The notes beneath the pieces were generated by a model. That model did no database searches. It saw nothing but the letters and a program-made list of their open reading frames with translations, and was not told where the DNA came from. DNA of 64,000 nt from Acanthochromis polyacanthus (Eukaryota; Chordata; Actinopteri; Pomacentridae). The stretch covers positions 17,419,511 to 17,483,510 of the forward strand of contig NC_067118.1 in assembly GCF_021347895.1 (NCBI RefSeq). Direction: 5' to 3'. Of the stretch, positions 1 through 11,943 are shown in pieces; positions within the stretch are counted from its first letter, which is position 1, and each line of letters opens with the position of its first letter. The position numbers were made by a program, and so were the translations under genes.

Positions 1-60
1 CTTCTGCTATCCCTACCCCGATCCCAAATGTCTTTGTTTTTCCTTTTCCTCAAGACAGGC

Positions 61-176
61 GCACTCCTAAAGGTACAGCAGCCCAAACTGCCATTGGCAG
101 GGCAGCTCAAATGAAATTTCATTGTATATGAAAGTGTGCAATGACAATAAAGGTTTGATTGATTGATTGAAATGAA
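61..176 (+). repeat. Non-LTR retrotransposon 3' tail with (TTGA)n end
   Basis: The stretch reads like the 3' end of a teleost LINE: a run near 'aatttcattgtatatg', then 'caatgacaataaagg', ending in a short TTGA microsatellite around 155-172. Such AATAAA-like ends followed by 4-bp repeats are typical of L2/CR1-type LINE tails. No coding part remains. It sits in the trim33 intron just upstream of the exon at 236. Confidence 0.5.
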
Positions 177-235
177 CTCAGCATTAATATGTTGTGTTTT
201 AAAATGGGCCAATGCTTTTGTGTGTTTTTTCGTAG

Positions 236-3200
236 ATGAGCAGTCCAGAGAACAGTCCCCTTCCTGTATTGGGAGTTGTATCTACAGGCCAAGATGCTAT
301 CAAGGCACTGGGGGAGCGCATCAAAACAGAACCACAGTCTGAGCCACCTTGTTCTGGACTGAATGGCTCCAGTGCAGCAGCATCTTCCACAACCACTATG
401 ACCTCCACTACCTCATCATCCACTGAGAACAGCAGCAGCAAGGACGGCCCTCCCCTCACTAATGGAAACGTAGACAAAGGGACAGAGACCACAGGGAGTG
501 GGGTATCTGCTGGAACAGGGAGTCTTGGTGGGAAAGAGGATGACCCCAATGAAGACTGGTGCGCTGTTTGCATCAACGGTGGTGACCTGCTATGCTGTGA
601 CCGCTGTCCCAAAGTGTTTCACATGAAATGTCATGTACCCACCATAAAAATCTTTCCAAAGTAAGTGATCAGTCTAGATTCCATTTTGTTCGCATTTTTA
701 GCAACAAGGCTGTTGCATACTGCCATACAGACACTAAAACATATAAATGCTATCGTGTAGAACCGTAATGTTGAAAAGTGGGCAGAATGTTTCAGGAGGG
801 CACAGAGACAACAGCAACACCTAAACATGTTTTAGGCATTGACAAAGTAGATACTGATTTGTATTAAGAGCTCCAAACTGGCAAGCAAATATGTCAGTCT
901 AACCTGAATAAAATGTCTAAATGCCTTACTTTATACTATTCTGAATGTTCCAAATGTTCTCTGTGTGGTTTCAACATTCTCAGAGGTGACTTTCTCTGCA
1001 CATTTTGCCGGAGTCTAACCAACCCTGAAGTAGAGTATTGTGACGACAGCAGGAAAGCAAAAGGAGAGCAGGCCCTGAATCCTGAGGACCAAAGGGTCAG
1101 TACATCCACCACATCCCTGGAGAACTTCTTAATGATTAGCACAAGACACTTAAGTCTGTTCTCGCTCTTTCTTTCTTCCTCTCTCTGCAGAGATGTGAAC
1201 GCCTCCTGCTGTACATCTTCTGTCATGAGCTCAGCGTGGGTTTTCGGGAACCTGTTCCTAGCTCTGTAAGTAGCTCTACATGACAAACACACAGTTCAGT
1301 GAAACAATTTGACCAGTTTGCCAGTCGACTCTTTGCTGATACCATCAAGACTTCCCTTCCTTCTATTTCTCAAGTTGTGGCAACATTTCATCATTCATCT
1401 TTTTCAGTCCACGCACACTCCTTGTTGTTGTTCTTCCCAATCAGATTGTACACAATCGTGCAGTTTGAAGTTAAAATTATGGGAAAAAAAAAAAAAAAAA
1501 CAGATGCCTGGTTACCTCTCTGTGCAACAATCCCGAGCTACATTCACCCTTTTGTGAATTGGAATTGCACTGAAAATCCTGGCTGCATGTAACTTATGTC
1601 CCGTGTGCTCACATTTTTTCCATGTTTTATTTTATTGAATACTATATTATATTATTTCTGTCTGTTTAATAATTGATAAGCTTGTTCTTTGTTGACATGT
1701 TATTATATGAACTTATCAAAGTCCTTTGAGACAGATGAAGAATATCCTTTCATAGATATGTTGCTATCTTGAATAATAAGATTAGAGTATTTCTATATAT
1801 CATGTATATAATTATACTTAAAAAAATCATAGAATTGTTATTTGATCGACTTTTTTTATTTACACATAGGTGCCCAACTACTATAAGATTATCAAGCAGC
1901 CCATGGACCTGAAAAGGGTGAAGAAGAAGCTGCAGTTACGGAGCTCCCAGTACTACCGATCAACCCTGGAGTTTGTGTCTGATATGCGCCTGATCTTCAA
2001 AAACTGTGCAAAGTACAATGAGGTGAGCAGCATGACTCTGGAGCCCGCTTTGGCGAATGGCATCTGCTTGTGTGTGTGTGCATGCAGACACTGGTTAGAC
2101 TGATAAGGTTTGGAGTTTTAATCTCCACCACCTGATTTAAAAACTTACTGGAGTAATTTGACCATTTTCATACCTGATACAAAGAAAACCGTTGTATTAG
2201 TCTAACCTGATAACCTGATGTCGAGCCTGATATCAGAAAAGGAAGTGGTGCATTAGGATTGCAGTGTGTTTAGAGTTTTGCATACTTACTAACACTGGCT
2301 GCTGGGTGATGGAGCGTAAAGGTGTCACTGTGCTCTCTTCACACTGGCTGCAGGACCACTGTCTGAACACCACTAACACTGTTGCATCACTATGATAAAC
2401 CACACGTTTGTTTGTGACGGATGGCAACATTTTTATGAAATTAACATAGCCTTTTCACATAGTCTTCTTAGGGACAATAATGTGTTTTGCAGTATGATGG
2501 ATGTCTTTATTTTTTGTTGCCTCTTAACATTCAGATGTTGTTTTAGGTTAAGATTCTTATTTCTACCCTCTGTCTATACTGGAACATAGTTACATGTAGT
2601 TGTGCTTGCCATGTTATCTAGATGGATCTATTACAGTATTGGCTGATGTTTTATACGCTCCAACACCACAAGGAAGCGTCTATTTTATGAAGGAGGGAGC
2701 AGTTCATTTGGCAAATATTGACTGTAAAGTCTTGGAGTCTTCCAGGACAACCTGACTATATGTATATAATATAATGTTTGTTTATATATATAAATTAGAC
2801 CCTCCAGAAAAACGCGATTATGCGATCGCATGAATTCCCACATTAATCACCAAAATGCCGCTGATTATGCGGAGGTCAATTATTTCCCAAAAGGCCGCAT
2901 AATCCCCACAAAACAGCGCATAATTCCTGCAAGAATCTCACATTTCCCCGAAAAAAAAGAGAAATATGTGGGTCCCGCATGATGTCACAATTTCCGCATA
3001 AAATGAGAAAACTATAACCAATATAAATGGAGCTGTGAGTGAGTTTTTATGTGACGCCCGGCCTGACGTCATCAGTTCGCGCATTCACACACACACTACA
3101 GTAGAAGCACGAGCTGATGCGGAGCGCGGCGCCAGTGTTGCCAACTTAGCGACTTTCTCGCTAAATCTAGCGACTTTCCAAAGCTTCCTAGCGACTTTTT

Positions 3201-3518
3201 TTGTCAAAAATGACTAGCCACAAATCTAGCGACTTTTTCTGCCGTTTTGGAGACTGACAAGCAGCAGGTGCTGCTGTGAGCTTCCCCCCCTCCCAGAGCA
3301 CAGGCTGTCAGTCCAGTAACCCCGCAACAGTCCCAGTGTCTGATTAGAGGACTCATCACTCCGTGGTCAGACGGCAGATGAATCGCGCATATTTTTGCAT
3401 ATTTCACAACTATTCGCGTACTTTGCAACTTTCCACAATTTCCCCGCATAAAATGGCATAAAAACCCTGCATATTTATTCGCATAATCAAGGATTTTTGC
3501 CTGCGTTTTTCTGGAGGG

Positions 3519-3556
<38 letters not shown>

Positions 3557-6125
3557 CTGTCTTAGTTTGAATGATGCACTATACAACAACAGCGGCAGAA
3601 CATTGTAACTTTAATGAAATTGGAGTCCTAAAATCAAAGTAATTAGTATGTTATTAATTGGGAAGTAATAACCATGAACATTGAACCAGCAGTGGCAACA
3701 CAATACTTTTGTACAGCTTTTTAAGTTGAATTAAAGCCCTGGGTTGGTTTTTAAACTTGTAAAATGTTTCTAATCCAAGTATAATGTATAAATAATAATT
3801 GATTATTGTTTATTTAAGTTATTATTTATTTACTTATTTAAACATTTGCCAAAAATAAAGGATTCTGATTCTGTACACAACAAACTCTGCATTTCTCAGT
3901 ATAAATTCTATGAATCCATCAGTGACTCAGCTGCAACCAAAAGTATTGCCACAAAAATTCAGAGACTTTTTTTCCTTACTAAACGGCAGGCACATAGAGC
4001 ACATAGGAGACAACTATCGAGATAAATTAGAAATACAAGTAGGAAAATATCTACAGTATGTTGAGTGACCATTTTTCCCTGCGTTGGTGACACCTGTGGG
4101 CACGTGGAAAAATGTTATATTTGTTGATTCCAGCTTTTATATATTGTAAAATAGATCAAAGTGATTAAACAATTCTGTTTATGGCAATAAAATGTTGTCA
4201 TACTGCACAAAGCCATGGTTGAGGCTTTATATTTCAGTGAAAAATGAGCCCACTGTGAGGGGAAAATGTGACTAGAGGAAAAAAAAAATCAAGGAACTGC
4301 TTGGAGTTCGGGCATGTGGAGCAGCCAAACATACATTACATGCTGTTATGCTATATACACAATAAGTAATTTTCTGTACGTTAGCATCATTCCTTCTTAA
4401 TAAAATACAGAATATAGCACAGCAGCTTAAAAACAATGTCCTGTTTGAAGCCTTTATTAATCATATTAGCAGATAATAGTTCATCATAAACAGGCTAGTA
4501 GGAGCTGACATTTGGTAAAACCTCAAAAATGAAGTGTAGTATACTTTACCAGCAAGGACATGTTGATTAAAAAAAGATCTGACACACATAAGTGAACTAG
4601 ATTGATTCCATGTAGCCTGTAGTTTCCTGTCGTCGGTGTGACCTTTACTTGCTGTTAAGTTCTGCGGTAATGACTTGGTGACGCACACACCTTGTAATTG
4701 AGCACAGTAGGCCGCAAACAGATTTCTGATCTGTTATTATCTAACCTGCCTCTGCTGTGAACTCTTTTTTCCCCTCCTCCTGCTTCACTGTCTTTGTTGT
4801 AATGTTATTGCCCCTTTTAGATGTCTCGAATAATCCAGGTTTATGATGAGGAGAAACAGATTAATACGCAGGTAAGCCGTTTCAATTAGAGCAAAGATGT
4901 CCTGTCTCCTCCCACTGAGGCTCCAAGAAATGTTTTTACCCTTTATCGTAACGTAGATAATACGTGAACATCACACCTGGGCAGTCACACGGTTTTAAAC
5001 CAAAAGTATTATGCACTAAAAGGATGAGAATGGATTCGAATTTTTACCACCATTCTTTCATCTTAATGAAAGATACTTTGAAGGTCACAACAGAGAATCA
5101 GAATCAGAATCACTTTAGAATGGAGGGTGTCTGAATGTCCTGAAGAAAATCTGTCTGAAATTCCTTCAGGAGTCTTCAAACCAGTTTGCTTGTGTTAGGG
5201 GTAACCACGGAGTGCATTTTGTGTTTTAAAAGGAGCTGTATAAACTTTAATAAATGTTGGGCGTCTGGAGTTTGTTTTTTTTAATATTTTCACTTATAAA
5301 TGCATGCTGTTTCTGTTTCACCTGTGTTTTCACTTTCATCTCTATTAATTTTATATGATAAAGAATACGTGAGTGTAAGATGAGAATGAATGGCTGTGTC
5401 ATAGCGTACTGCTCCACGGCAAGCTGAAAATGTACTGGCGTGATAAAGTTAGTGTCTGGTGTGTGTGATGGATGCTGGATAGACATTTGGCTTTTCTTTT
5501 TGTGAAACGGCTTCAGAATTTAACGATGTGTAAGTAGTATTGAAAGTGTTTGAAGGGTTTTACCAGCTTTTGAAAATGCAGATACTGTATTTCAGCCCTT
5601 CTGGTTCTGGAATTCTGTGGAGGTGTTGAAATTTTGACACTAAACAGAGTTGTGGAAATGCTTCATGGAGCCACAGTGGGACATGGCAGCAGGACATCCC
5701 TGCTCTGTACAGCAAGGTTGAGCTGGGGCCACCCTGCCACTAGGAGTTTTAACCACATCTAATTTGTCTCCTCATTCTCCTCTTCCTTCTCCCTGCCTCA
5801 ACCCATTCATCCTTCCTGCTTCAATGATGCTTTCACACCATATCTATCCTCCATATCTTTCTTCACACCTTTCTTCTCTTACCCCTCCCCCTTCTGACAG
5901 GTGGGATCTGAGATGGCGATATCGGGCACGGCAGTGAGCCTGTACTTTGAAGAGAAGTTGCAGGAGATGTTCCCTGGCCAAAGCTTCCCAGAAACCCCTG
6001 AAACCGAGTCCCTGGATGAGAAGAAGGAGGAGGAAGAGGAGGACACAGATGACTCTGAGGAAGATTTCATACAGCCCAGACGCAAACGGTTGAAAACGGA
6101 TGAGAAAGTGGTCCACATCAAATGA
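236..6125 (+). CDS. trim33: trim33 (TIF1-gamma), C-terminal part: PHD finger and bromodomain, gene continues upstream of the window
   Basis: Nuclear chromatin reader and E3 ubiquitin ligase of the TIF1 family. In mammals TRIM33 reads modified histone H3 through a PHD-bromodomain cassette and acts on SMAD4/TGF-beta signalling. Coding exons seen: 236-660, 984-1095, 1191-1265, 1870-2022, 4821-4871 and 5901-6125 (stop TGA 6123-6125). All have GT-AG borders and phases that join. The 236 exon has a Ser/Thr-rich linker and then the PHD start ([14 protein letters not shown]). The next exon completes the C4HC3 finger (GDFLCTFCR). Exons at 1191, 1870 and 5901 encode the bromodomain, with helix motif [10 protein letters not shown] holding the acetyl-lysine-binding Asn. 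The acidic tail ends in [10 protein letters not shown]...VHIK, which matches the TRIM33 C-terminus and separates it from TRIM24/TRIM28. The RING, B-boxes and coiled coil lie outside the window. The first exon is phase-compatible but its upstream partner cannot be seen. Confidence 0.93.
2796..3522. mobile_element. Non-autonomous DNA transposon with 21-bp terminal inverted repeats
   Basis: The left end (2796-2816, beginning ttagaccctccagaaaaacg) is repeated as a perfect reverse complement at 3502-3522. The ~727-bp interior has GC-rich 'cgcataat' motifs and, at about 3140-3240, several copies of 'tagcgacttt', probably a nested or tandem piece. No transposase ORF is seen. The flanks are AT-rich, so the target-site duplication cannot be read with certainty. 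It lies in the trim33 intron between 2022 and 4821. Confidence 0.75.
3523..3551. repeat. (TA)n microsatellite
   Basis: A run of about 28 bases of alternating TA abuts the right end of the inverted-repeat element. It was probably part of an AT-rich target site that then expanded. Confidence 0.8.
4821..4871 (+). CDS. trim33: trim33 cassette exon, 17 codons inside the bromodomain
   Basis: This 51-bp exon lies between a TTTTAG acceptor and a GTAAGC donor and encodes [17 protein letters not shown]. It starts and ends in phase 0, so it can be included or skipped without changing frame. Skipping joins ...KYNE directly to VGSEMAISG, like the human TRIM33 beta isoform. Inclusion matches the 17-residue insertion of human isoform alpha (from memory MMKVVQVYADTQEINLK). 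Position, length and sequence all agree, so the isoform switch appears conserved between fish and mammals. Confidence 0.88.
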
Positions 6126-6632
6126 GAACCAACCCCAAAATAAACAAGAGAAGAGAAAAACTGTCTTCCTCACGTCGTGCATTTCTTTGTTTTTGGAGAC
6201 GGCAAAGCAAGAAGGAGGAGATTTTCGGTACAAACTGCTTGGTTTATCTCATCCTTGCCTTTGAGATAATTACTATCAGCGACACGAGATGTCTGCTTTT
6301 CCGAGAACTCGTGAGGACAGAAAGCGACGAGAGCTGCATTCCTTCCTTATTTCATGGACATTTAACTCGCCTGTACATAGTTTTGAAGTAGGACTTGTTT
6401 TACACTAGTTGACGATTGATCATTTCTTTTCTATCATCCATTTTCATTTGTAGATTTGTTGTGGCAATTGCTTTATAAAACAAATCCCCTGTTCTGTTTA
6501 ATGTAATATATCTATACTTTGACATGAAGCCTACCAAGTATTTGTATGACTTTGTGGAAACATGTAAATAAGAGAATCTAGCCTACTGAAGGTATTCCTT
6601 CAGTATAGATGTTTGGGTGCGTCATCAATAAA
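6126..6632 (+). other. trim33: trim33 3' untranslated region with polyadenylation signal
   Basis: AT-rich sequence after the stop codon leads to AATAAA at 6627-6632, the first canonical signal. A second AATAAA lies at 6716-6721. Open frames in this stretch have no domain similarity that I recognise and look like chance UTR frames. Confidence 0.6.
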
Positions 6633-6721
6633 AACCTGTTCTTGAAATATATCAAAGAAATGTGTAGTGTGAAGTGTAATAGAAACAACACCGTGCACAC
6701 AACACAGAAGGAACTAATAAA

Positions 6722-9438
6722 GTTACAAAATCTGAACAGCTACATATCTTTGAAGAAAGGTGTCTCCTTTGCTGTGGATAATCCAAACACTTAACTGTTG
6801 GAAGCACAGCAGGAAATGCACGTTACTAGCAGCATCACCGACGGCTCTTTTCTCCTCAAGTGCATCCACCCTGCCAGAGGAGTGTATGGTGAAGTGAGAT
6901 TAAGGAGCTAGTGAAAACTTTAGGCTCAACGTCCCTCACTGTGACAAACCACTCAGCCTGCTAGATCACCATGGCAACTGACACTGCACAGCTAACCTGT
7001 TCCAGAGAAGGTTCAGTTTCAGCAGATGTTTTCTGACCACGTTCACTCTGAGCCATACAAATTCTCATTTGAATTCATACTTTATATCTGCAAACCTGCC
7101 AACCCGTGCATCAGTAATGCCACTCAATGCCGTGTAATCGCACTAGGTAAACCGGATGCATCATGTTCCCACAGGAGCCTACATGCTGGGAAAAAAAAGG
7201 TGTAGCTGATTTTATGTTTGCTCCTAATATGCTGGCGAGTCCGTTTTCCACTGCTAGCACTGCAGCTAATAGGAACTGGATTCTATAATTGATTAGTCTG
7301 CTTGAATTTATGGCAGAGAATATTTTGTCCGTAACACCTACTTCACTTTGATTTGGCTAAAAACTAAACTGATTTCCTCATATGCATTATTTACAGTAGC
7401 TGTCAGCCTTGTGGTGCTTTAGTGGACACACTACTACACATAAATAAGACCGGAGTTACATTAAGCACTTCTGTTCAGCCATCATACACAATCCAGGTGT
7501 AAAGCAAGGCTAACAGAAGGCATTAAACAAAGCAAAGCACAATTTCCTTCTTTCTAAGAGAACACAAAGAGCTGAACTGCTGCATTTTTACTGGAGGAAG
7601 TCTGTGTTTGGTCTGTAACATATGCAGCTTCTGCATTTCTCCCACTTCTTGATGTTGTAATCACTGGAACAGATCAGAGTCCTGCAGCAGTCTGCCTTGA
7701 GCACGTGCTGTGAGTGAAGCAAACGTGAAATCCTACCACACTCGCTGACATCGGTGAGGAGGGCTGCTGAGTCGTCAGTCTCACAGACTGTCAGCTGACA
7801 CTTTAGTTGCATCAACGCAGAAATTAGGGAAATAGCATGTCGACTCCTCTTTCTTTTCAGTCAAAGTCTGACATCTCGTCTTTTCAGGTAGGAGTTTCTC
7901 TTAAAAGACTGTCCTTAGATACAGCATGTGTACAGTGTTGAGAAATGTCCTAAAATGAAGATAAACATAATTTTTTTGAAAGTCCGGCTTTGTTGTAATG
8001 TGCAGCGGTCTCATAATCTTTAGATGTTTTGTTCATTCAGTACCATCTGCCTCTATCTTTTTTATGACAGAATCAATCCTTAGCATGGAGGATAACACAT
8101 TTCTGGAGAGCTGTTCTGAAACCATTTAAGTGGCTCTTTGCTGTAGGGGTTGTGTTGTTCTGTCTTTCTCCTTAAGAACCCCAAAGGTGTTCTACTAGTT
8201 TCAAGTCAGGAAGCATACTTGGTCAGGTCATATTTTTCTCTCTTTCCATCTTTAGAAATTATTGTGTGATTTTGGCATTTAGCTCTTCAGTAACAAAGTG
8301 TAATAAATACAGGACCACGAGTAGGATGTCAGTGTCCCTTTCAGTATTGAGATCATTCGAATATTATCTGTTTTGTTTTCTGGATGTCATCCAAATAGAT
8401 TTACATTATGCACTGTGCTGCACATTGTCTAAGCTGCCACAGAGACTCAGATTTTTATTGATAACCCCTGAAGCACTTAGCTGTCTGGTTTTCAGAGCTT
8501 GATTGTAATAATACTCCACTGTCTATGACGTCAGTTTAGGTAGGAGGACGACCACTGCTGCTCTTGTAGTTATACAATGCCTCATTCTGTTCCTCCTAAT
8601 TACTACTGCAACTATGTTTTCCCTGATTCATAACGTCACTGATCCTCCTGCATTCTTTTCCATCTTTGTGAAGTCTCACAATCATATTTTTTTAGTCCTT
8701 CTGGCAATTCTTTTGTAGGTCAAAATATAATTGGGGGACTGTTTGTAACATAGTTGACAGGTATCATAGTTGACATTTTTGCTGTTTTCGGGCCTAAAAT
8801 CAACATGACCACCTAAAACCAAACACCCCATGGCATTTGTAGAGAAAGATTCTTCTAAATATTATATACACAACTGAGTAAAATTGAAATTGAAAGTTAT
8901 TTATAAAGATATTGTAGTAAAACCTGTTGACATAACTCTGAAAGCCTTGGAATCTTGCCAATCTTTTCCTCAGGAGGAAATGGCATCATGTGGAGCAATC
9001 GCATGATTTGGAATCAACACACTTCACTGAGAGGTGGTTTTGTAAATAATGGGTAACTTAGTTGAAAGTGATTTCTAGGACACATACAATATTTTCCATA
9101 TAAAATTTGATATATTGCCAAAAAAGAAATATCTGTCATGATTATCTCAACTTAATAAAAAGAACACAAAACAATTTTTGAATAGGCTCTTTTTATTGTT
9201 GTTTAGCTACTTAGAAGGTGGTTGTTACTAAATTTGGACATTATTTAGTTGATATTTCAGTGATATCCAGTCCTTTTAAAAATTATTAATAAGTGATGTA
9301 CTGTAATCATAAAAAAAGTATTTTGATTTTATATCATAAAAAATAATTATGGAATTTGTAAAGACATGATCATAATTAATATAAAACACACCATTTTTTG
9401 TTTGTTTGTTTTTTACTTTTAATAAAAATGTATGTAAG
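6722..9438. other. Intergenic stretch, no gene seen
   Basis: Unique-looking AT-rich DNA lies between trim33 and a Tc1 element. There are scattered short frames but no splice-linked coding pattern, no recognised domain and no clear inverted-repeat element. Confidence 0.5.
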
Positions 9439-9441
9439 ATA

Positions 9442-11045
9442 CAGTGGGTACGGAAAGTATTTTGACCCCTTGAAATTTTTCACTGTCTGTGTCATTGCAG
9501 CCATTTGCCAAATTTAAAAAAGTTAATTTTATTTCTCTTTAATGTACACTCAACACCCCATCTTGACAGAAAAAAACAGAAATGTAGAATTTTTTGCAAA
9601 TTTATTAAAAAAAGAAAAACTGAAATATCACATGGTCAGAAGTATTCAGACCCTTTGCAGCGACATTCATATTTAACTCACATGCTGTCCATTTCTTCTG
9701 ACCCTCCTCGAGATGGTTCTGCTTCTTTATTGGAGTCCAGCTGTGTTTAATTAAATTGATTGGACTTGATTAGGAAAGGCACACACCTGTCTATATAAGA
9801 CCTTACAGCTCACAGTGCATGTCAGAGCAAATGAGAATCATGAGGTGGAAGGAACTGCCCAAGGAGCTCAGAGACAGAATTGTGGCAAGGCACAGATCTG
9901 GACAAGGTTACAAAAGAATTTCTGCAGCACTCAAGGTTCCTAAGAGCACAGTGGCCTCCATAATCCTCAAATGGAAGAAGTTTGGGATGACTACAACTCT
10001 TCCTAGACCTGACCGTCCAGCCAAACTGAGCAATCGTGGGAGAAGAGCCTTGGTGAGAGAGATAAAGAAGAACCCAGTGATCACTGTGGCTGAGCTCCAG
10101 AGATGCAGTCGGGAGACAGGAGAAAGTTCCACAAAGTCAACTATCATTGCAGCCCTCAACCAATCGGGGCTTTATGGCAGAGTGGCCCGACGGAAGCCTC
10201 TCCTCAGTGCAAGAAGGACACGAAGGACTCCCAGACTATGAGAAATAAGATTCTCTGGTCTGATGAGACCAAGATTGAACTTTTTGGTGTTAATTCTAAG
10301 CGGTTATGTGTGGAGAAAACCAGGCACTGCTCATCACCTGCCCAATACAATCCCTACAGTGAAACAGGGTGGTGGGAGCATCATGTTGTGGGGGTGTTTT
10401 TCAGCTGCAGGGACAGGACGACTGGTTGCAATTGAAGGAAGGATGAATGCGGCCAAGTACAGAGATATCCTGGAGGAAAACCTCTTCCAGAGAGCTCAGG
10501 ACCTCAGACTGGGCCGAAGGTTCACCTTTCAACAGGACAATGACCCTAAGCACACAGCTAAAATAACAAAGGAGTGGCTTCAGAACAACTCTGTGACCGT
10601 TCTTGACTGGCCCAGCCAGAGCCCTGACCTAAACCCAATTGAGCATCTCTGGAGAGACCTCAAAATGGCTGTCCACCAACGTTCACCATCCAACCTGACA
10701 GAACTGGAGAGGATCTGCAAGGAAGAATGGCAGAGGATCCCCAAATCCAGGTGTGAAAAACTTGTTGGGTCATTCCCAAGAAGACTCATGGCTGTACTAG
10801 CTGAAAAGGGTGCTTCTACTCAATACTGAGCACAAGGTCTGAATACTTATGACCATGTGATATTTCAGTTTTTCTTTTTTAATACATTTGCAAAATGTCT
10901 ACATTTCTGGGTTTTTTTTTTCTGTCAAGATGGGGTGCTGAGTGTACATTAATGAGAAATAAAATGAACTTTTTTGATTTTGGCAAATGGCTGCAATGAC
11001 AGAGTGAAAAATTTCAAGGGGTCTGAATACTTTCCGTACCCACTG
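9442..11045 (+). mobile_element. Tc1/mariner element with ~210-bp inverted repeats (copy A)
   Basis: The ends read cagtgggtacggaaagtatt at 9442 and the complementary aatactttccgtacccactg ending at 11045. They are flanked by TA at 9440-9441 and 11046-11047, the Tc1/mariner target duplication. Each arm is about 210 bp. A second 'aagtattcagacc'-type motif lies at the inner edge of each arm, the IR/DR layout of Sleeping Beauty-type fish elements. The transposase inside is broken. Confidence 0.93.
9819..10829 (+). pseudogene. Tc1 transposase, frameshifted
   Basis: The N-terminal half (9819 to about 10200) has the paired HTH DNA-binding region and a GRVARRKP linker. It then leaves frame: the region of the first catalytic Asp (LWSDETK, about 10250-10275) is in a second frame, and the C-terminal half (about 10263-10829) is in a third. 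That last part keeps QQDNDPKH and SPDLNPIEHLW, with the second Asp and the Glu of the DDE triad. At least two indels, including a deletion of the usual segment between RKP and LWSDE, separate it from a working 340-aa protein. Confidence 0.9.
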
Positions 11046-11855
11046 TATATCCCATGAACTTCAAAAGTCCCTCAATTATATACTGACCCTTGTATGTGAT
11101 GTCATGATGTAGACATGCAGATAGACAGGACTTATAGGTCTGAAATTGACAAATTCTAATGTTCACAGGCAATTTTTAAACAATGTTCATGTAATTAGAG
11201 TGATTATAAATCACATAATTTGTCTGAATTGTTCATATGATGGCGCACTCTACTATTCAGCCAGGAAGTAATGCAATTATTGAGAAATGATTTTGAATCA
11301 TTTCAATAATTTGCACAGGAGTACTCACTTCTGTTATGTAATGTAGGTGTACAGTTTTTCATGGCTCCACACTAAAATGCAAAGTTAGCTTGAAGAATGT
11401 CAGAGGCCGCAGGACTGATGATGGTTAATGACTGAATTACGTTGTGGGGCCAATCATCCAGTTTAACAAGGCTTGTTGATATGTGATGAGACTATGTGAA
11501 ATGTGAGCACAGCTACGTCCTCCCACTTCTACAGATACTGTGTGTAACGTAAACATGAAAGCATACCACCAGCTTGTTCCACAGCTTTAAATATTTGATG
11601 GTTGAACAGTCTGACCAGAGAATGTTTTCCTGTCACACTGTAAATCATGCTGATTTCTTTCTCAACTCTCAAAATGGCAACTCATCTATTTCTCAGATGG
11701 AAACGAATTTTAGAGATCGGTGCTAAATTTAAAATTTATTGTAGGCAGCTGAGAACGATGTAATCGATGGATTTGATATTTTATTCATATATTAAACATT
11801 CACTACACTAAGCTCTTATTGTGAAAGTCCTTTGGGTCTGCTTTAGGGCTAGCGA

Positions 11856-11943
11856 GTCACGTGACGAGTTTTATCAAAACAGGCCAATCAGCTCACAGAC
11901 ACGGAACTAAGTCACGTGACGAGGCTTATTAAAATAGACCAAT
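11856..11943 (+). promoter_or_regulatory. Duplicated CLEAR (TFEB-type) E-box plus CCAAT module upstream of slc66a1
   Basis: The perfect palindrome GTCACGTGAC occurs at 11856-11865 and again at 11911-11920. Each copy is followed 18 bp later by a CCAAT box (11884-11888 and 11939-11943) within a shared 'ccaatcagctcacag' block. The two modules are offset by exactly 55 bp, so this is a tandem duplication. GTCACGTGAC is the consensus CLEAR element bound by TFEB/TFE3/MITF in promoters of lysosomal genes, and the next gene downstream encodes a lysosomal membrane transporter. The transcription start is probably near 11980-12050, where the sequence becomes GC-richer and has an ETS-like cttcccgg motif. 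Confidence 0.75.

Noticed and set aside
199..612. Open frame on the minus strand opposite the first trim33 exon
   Set aside because: It is the antisense of a low-complexity Ser/Thr-rich coding exon. It has no domain, no splice context and no independent support.
6122..6391. Open frame overlapping the trim33 stop
   Set aside because: It starts inside the stop region and runs through the 3' UTR. The composition is not protein-like and nothing is recognisable.
10580..10789. Minus-strand frame inside Tc1 copy A
   Set aside because: It is a shadow of the transposase on the other strand.
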